A stretch of 64,000 nucleotides of DNA from Allosalinactinospora lopnorensis (GTDB lineage Bacteria > Actinomycetota > Actinomycetes > Streptosporangiales > Streptosporangiaceae). The notes under the pieces are model-generated. The model was not told where the DNA came from, did no database searches, and saw nothing but the letters and a program-made list of their open reading frames with translations. This document shows, in pieces, positions 61,294 to 64,000 of the stretch. How positions within the stretch are numbered: the first letter of the stretch is position 1; every line of letters begins with the position of its first letter. The position numbers were made by a program, and so were the translations under genes. The stretch lies in contig NZ_LAJC01000014.1 in the NCBI RefSeq assembly GCF_000981225.1, positions 1 to 64,000 on the forward strand. The letters are read 5' to 3'.

Positions 61294-61840
61294 ACGAGCC
61301 TCCGTCTTGCGGGCACCTTCCCCGTTGGCGAACGGGACCCGGCGGCCACAGTGCGCTGCGCCCTGCCGGCTCTCCCGACCCGGACGTGCGGGGACCGCGG
61401 CCGGCCCTCAAGGGGTACGTGTGGCTGCGGCGAGTCAGGGCGGAGGGACGGTCGGCGCGGCTGTGTGGCCACCCCGGCGCCCCGTCTCGGGAGATCGGGA
61501 AAAGCCCCTGGTCAGTCGTCATTCCCTCTATAGGACGCAAAGCGGTGTATCCCGGTTGAGAGACGCATGCCGCTCATCGACGGCGATTCGCACATTTCGC
61601 CCATGGGGACCATCGGACCGTGGGCGCCCGGAGGGGAGTGCCGAGCGCCGTTCGGACTTCCGGGATGCAGGAGACCGGCACCTCCCGGCGGCGATCCCTG
61701 AGGGCACCGCGGCGAACAAGACGGCCTTCCCCGTGCACCAACCGGTGGGGGAAGCGGCGGAAGGGACATCGTCCGTCTTCCGACCTCTCCCGCACGTGTG
61801 GACTCGACGCAGCCGGGTGGGGGAGCGGCGTGCACCGCGA
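61294..61840. other. Intergenic stretch without a recognisable gene
   Basis: About 550 bp upstream of the CapA gene, with open frames on both strands but no family resemblance or ribosome site I can defend. Confidence 0.35.
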
Positions 61841-62167
61841 TCAACGGCTCCCACGCACCGTGGAGTCGCCGAGCCGTGAAGCGGAGCGGAAATCGTCGTC
61901 GGCCGTGATGCCCAACGCATGCGGAGGAATGGCAAGGGCGCGGCTGAGGTAGGACCGTGGACCGTGGTCGGTGATGGTGCGCTGGCCGCGTTCGAGAAAG
62001 GAGATGTAGGAGGGGGCGTAACCGAGCCGTTCACCGAGTGCGGACTGCGACATCCGGGTCAGACGCCCGTCGCCGCTGGCCGGTGCTTGGCGGGATGTGG
62101 TCTTGCCTCGGTTTCGCGGACACCTGAGGAGTTGGGACGATGCGTCCCGCCTAAGGGAGGTTCGCAA
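61841..62167 (-). CDS. XRE-type helix-turn-helix protein, probably truncated
   Basis: Residues ~38-90 form an XRE helix-turn-helix (MSQSALGERLGYAPSYISFL, then ERGQRTITD ... LSRALAIPPHALGI). Actinobacterial relatives of this type normally have a long C-terminal helical-repeat region, absent here. The first ~35 residues look poorly conserved and abut the left end of the second IS element. The gene may be damaged at both ends. Confidence 0.5.
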   Translation of the reverse strand: MRTSLRRDASSQLLRCPRNRGKTTSRQAPASGDGRLTRMSQSALGERLGYAPSYISFLERGQRTITDHGPRSYLSRALAIPPHALGITADDDFRSASRLGDSTVRGSR

Positions 62168-62215
62168 GTGGCACAGCCAGGCCCCTACCTAGCATTCGCG
62201 AGAATGCCCTGGCCT

Positions 62216-62683
62216 TCAGGCCGGGGGTGAATCGTCCCACCAGCCTCCCGGAACCGGCCCGGGTCGCTGTTGTTCCTGGATGTAGCGCTTGACCACGGCC
62301 AGCGGAGCACCACCGCACGATCCCGCGAAGTACGACCCTGACCAGAACCGCCCGTGCATGATGTTGCGGTTCACCTGGTAAGTGAACTCCCGCCGAAGGT
62401 AGCGAGAGCTGACCCCCTTAAGGCTGTTGACCAGCTTGGACAACGCGACTTTCGGTGGGTAGTGCACCAATAGGTGCACGTGGTCGTGCTCGCCGTTGAA
62501 CCGCTTCAGCTTGGCGCCGAAGTCCGCGCACACATCGCCCATGATCTCCTCGCACCTGATCAGCATCTCGGGCGTGAACACCTTGCGCCGGTACTTCGTG
62601 ACGAAAACCAAGTGAGCATGAAGGTTGTAGGCGACATGTGCACCCCGGCGTAAATCGGGACTCTGTTCCCATCGTGGTGACAT
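62216..62683 (-). CDS. tnpA: IS200/IS605 TnpA (Y1 transposase)
   Basis: This 155-residue protein has the start YNLHAHLVFVTKYRRKVF, the HUH site intact in GEHDHVHLLVHYPP, and the catalytic tyrosine in VVKRYIQEQ. I start it at ATG 62683; the frame continues to 62746. It appears functional, unlike the tnpA of element 1. Confidence 0.88.
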   Translation of the reverse strand: MSPRWEQSPDLRRGAHVAYNLHAHLVFVTKYRRKVFTPEMLIRCEEIMGDVCADFGAKLKRFNGEHDHVHLLVHYPPKVALSKLVNSLKGVSSRYLRREFTYQVNRNIMHGRFWSGSYFAGSCGGAPLAVVKRYIQEQQRPGPVPGGWWDDSPPA

Positions 62684-62723
62684 GAACCAATAGCATAGTG
62701 CTGTGTTGGCAAGGAGGTGACAT

Positions 62724-63836
62724 ATGAAGCGCGAACGCGGCCACAAGGCACGCCTTTACCCCGACTCTGACCAGCTCTCGGCGCTGGAAGACCAGGGGCA
62801 CGCGTCGCGCGCCATGTGGAACCTCCTGCACGACTGGTGGACCATGGCAAGCGAGAACCGGCGCGTGCAGCTGAAGGAAGCCGACCAGGCGATCCGGCAG
62901 GCACGCAAGGACATCGACTGGCTGTCCGACCTGCCCGCCCAAGCCGCCCAAGCGGTCCTGAAGACCTACTTCCGGGCGTGGGGGAACTACTGGGAAGGAC
63001 GTGCCAAGGCCCCGACGTTCAAGGCCCGGTTCCGCTCCCGCATGGCCATCGACGTACCCCAAGGTCGCGACCTCGGCATCCGCAGGATCACCCGCCGATG
63101 GGGCGTGGTGAAGGTCCCCAAGGTCGGCATGATCCGGTTCCGGTGGACCAAAGACCTTCCGGTCGGCAAGCACACCGACGTCAAGAACAAGGTCACCGGT
63201 GCCCGCCTGGTCAGGGAAGCCAACGGGTGGCACGTGGTGTTCCGCGTGCGCACCGAGACCAAGGAACTGGCCCCCCAGCTCGGACCCGGAGTCGGTATCG
63301 ACCGGGGTGTCGCCAAGCCATTGGCCCTCTCAGACGGCAGCTTCCGCGAACACGACCCCTGGCTGAGCCGGCTGAGTCGCAACGTCTGCGCCGATTGGAG
63401 AAGACAGCGGCACGTCAGAAGCACGCTCGCAAGCGCGGTGAGAGAACATCGAACCGTCTCAAGCGGACCTATGACCAGATCGCAGGCATGCGCGCGAGAG
63501 CCAAGCGCCGCACCCTGGACTGGCAGCACAAGACCACCACCGGACTTGCCGAGACCTTCGGCGTGATCGGGGTGGAAAACCTGGCCATCGCCAACATGGT
63601 CAAGTCCGCTCGGGGGACCGTGGACACCTCGGGCACAGGCGTCCGGCAGAAAGCCGGATTGAACCGGTCGATCAGCGGAGAAGCGTGGGGACGCACGAGC
63701 ACCCTGCTGGAATACAAGCTGTTCGACCGGGGCGGCCACTGTCCTGTACCGGGTGTGATGGAGGCTCTGGTGTGTGCCGGGTTCTGTGGAGCCCTCGGGG
63801 GTACCCGGGCGATGAAGCGTCAACCACCAGCAGCGG
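62724..63836 (+). pseudogene. tnpB: TnpB, frameshifted and lacking its zinc finger
   Basis: The N-terminal two thirds (KRERGHKARLYPDSDQLSAL ... GVGIDRGVAKPLALSDG with the first RuvC Asp) are in one frame. From about 63408 the protein continues in another (RLEKTAARQKHARKRGERTS ... FGVIGVENLAIANM with the RuvC Glu), so one C is missing near 63402-63408. After LLEYKLFDRGGH near 63735 the expected CxxC...CxxC finger and final RuvC Asp are gone; a short unrelated sequence leads into the right end. The nuclease cannot be active. Confidence 0.75.
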
Positions 63837-63890
63837 ACGCGTTCCGTTGGCTGGATTCTCCCGCCTTTGGGCAGGAGAGGATGTCAAGGA

Positions 63891-64000
63891 CGACGATCTC
63901 AGCGCGGTGGGCGAGCCGTTCGCACACTACGAGGGCGAAGCCCTCCGGCTGTGTCCGGGACAGGGCCGGAGGACCTCCTCGGCCGGCGATCGCTGGCCCG
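63891..64000. other. Right-edge sequence, unassigned
   Basis: An open plus-strand frame from the GTG at 63909 runs off the edge (VGEPFAHYEGEALRLCPGQ). It is too short to identify and may be the start of a gene or nothing. Confidence 0.2.

Larger units (their letters stand above)
62195..63890. mobile_element. IS605-type element 2 (divergent tnpA and tnpB)
   Basis: tnpA on the minus strand and tnpB on the plus strand diverge from a short gap, the IS605 layout. The left side carries a hairpin GGCCTTCAGGCC (about 62212-62223) in CCCTGGCCTTCAGGCCGGGGG. The right side carries TTCTCCCGCC ... GGCAGGAGAGG near 63858-63882. Boundaries are approximate. Confidence 0.6.

Noticed and set aside
1-64000. 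CRISPR arrays, rRNA and tRNA genes
   Set aside because: I found no regularly spaced repeats, no rRNA-like sequence and no cloverleaf with a matching T-arm on either strand. A tRNAscan or Infernal run would settle this.

Overview
The window is a high-GC chromosomal segment from an actinomycete (Actinomycetota). Signs of this are the strong G/C bias at third codon positions, frequent GTG starts, ATGA/TGATG start-stop overlaps, and several promoters whose -10 box lies about 7 bases before the start codon (leaderless mRNAs). A filamentous actinomycete of the Nocardiopsaceae/Streptosporangiales type would fit, but nothing here fixes the genus. I see no rRNA, tRNA or CRISPR array.

Layout. 1-6.3 kb: a partial EndoQ-like PHP protein, then a minus-strand unit encoding a DHA2 drug exporter, a rifampin-phosphotransferase-like enzyme and a TetR regulator, headed by a 35-bp palindromic operator. 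6.5-7.9 kb: a short threonyl-tRNA synthetase paralogue behind a threonine-codon leader peptide and a GC hairpin. 7.9-12.1 kb: a persulfide-dioxygenase/rhodanese fusion, a trans-sulfuration enzyme and a sulfotransferase. 12.4-26.4 kb: a compact tungsten island on the plus strand encoding a MobA-MoaD fusion, a tungsten aldehyde oxidoreductase, a NuoG-like formate dehydrogenase, a NuoE-NuoF fusion, MoeA, a MoeA-PBP fusion, a GntR-PBP regulator and the TupABC tungstate importer. 26.4-33.9 kb: a GntR regulator and a VOC protein diverging from a fused 2-oxoacid dehydrogenase E1, an E2, a small membrane protein and a solute:sodium symporter. 34-38.6 kb: a winged-helix protein, a membrane protein and an IS605-type element. 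38.6-43.3 kb: an SDR, then a minus-strand GNAT / N-succinylamino-acid racemase / NhaC unit. 43.3-50.6 kb: a mixture that includes gene relics, a degenerate FolE, DUF2231 and other membrane proteins with a SufR-like regulator, a second SDR, a secreted PQQ sugar dehydrogenase and a TetR regulator. 51-58.6 kb: a lanthanide-type PQQ alcohol dehydrogenase with pqqABCDE and a CaCA exchanger. 58.7-64 kb: a ChrB-like protein, a YkvA protein, CapA, an XRE regulator and a second, decayed IS605-type element.

How it fits together. In the tungsten island TupABC would import tungstate, the MoeA-type proteins and MobA would build the pterin cofactor, and the two tungsten/molybdenum enzymes would exchange electrons with NADH through the NuoEF-like diaphorase. 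The regulator carries the same PBP-like domain as the MoeA fusion and probably senses the oxyanion. In the PQQ region one cluster makes the cofactor and at least two enzymes could use it.

Quality warning. Twelve otherwise good genes are each broken by one apparent single-base indel, eleven of them repaired by restoring one base and usually in G/C-rich runs. This looks like uncorrected sequencing indels rather than biology. I annotate those genes across the break and state the position each time.
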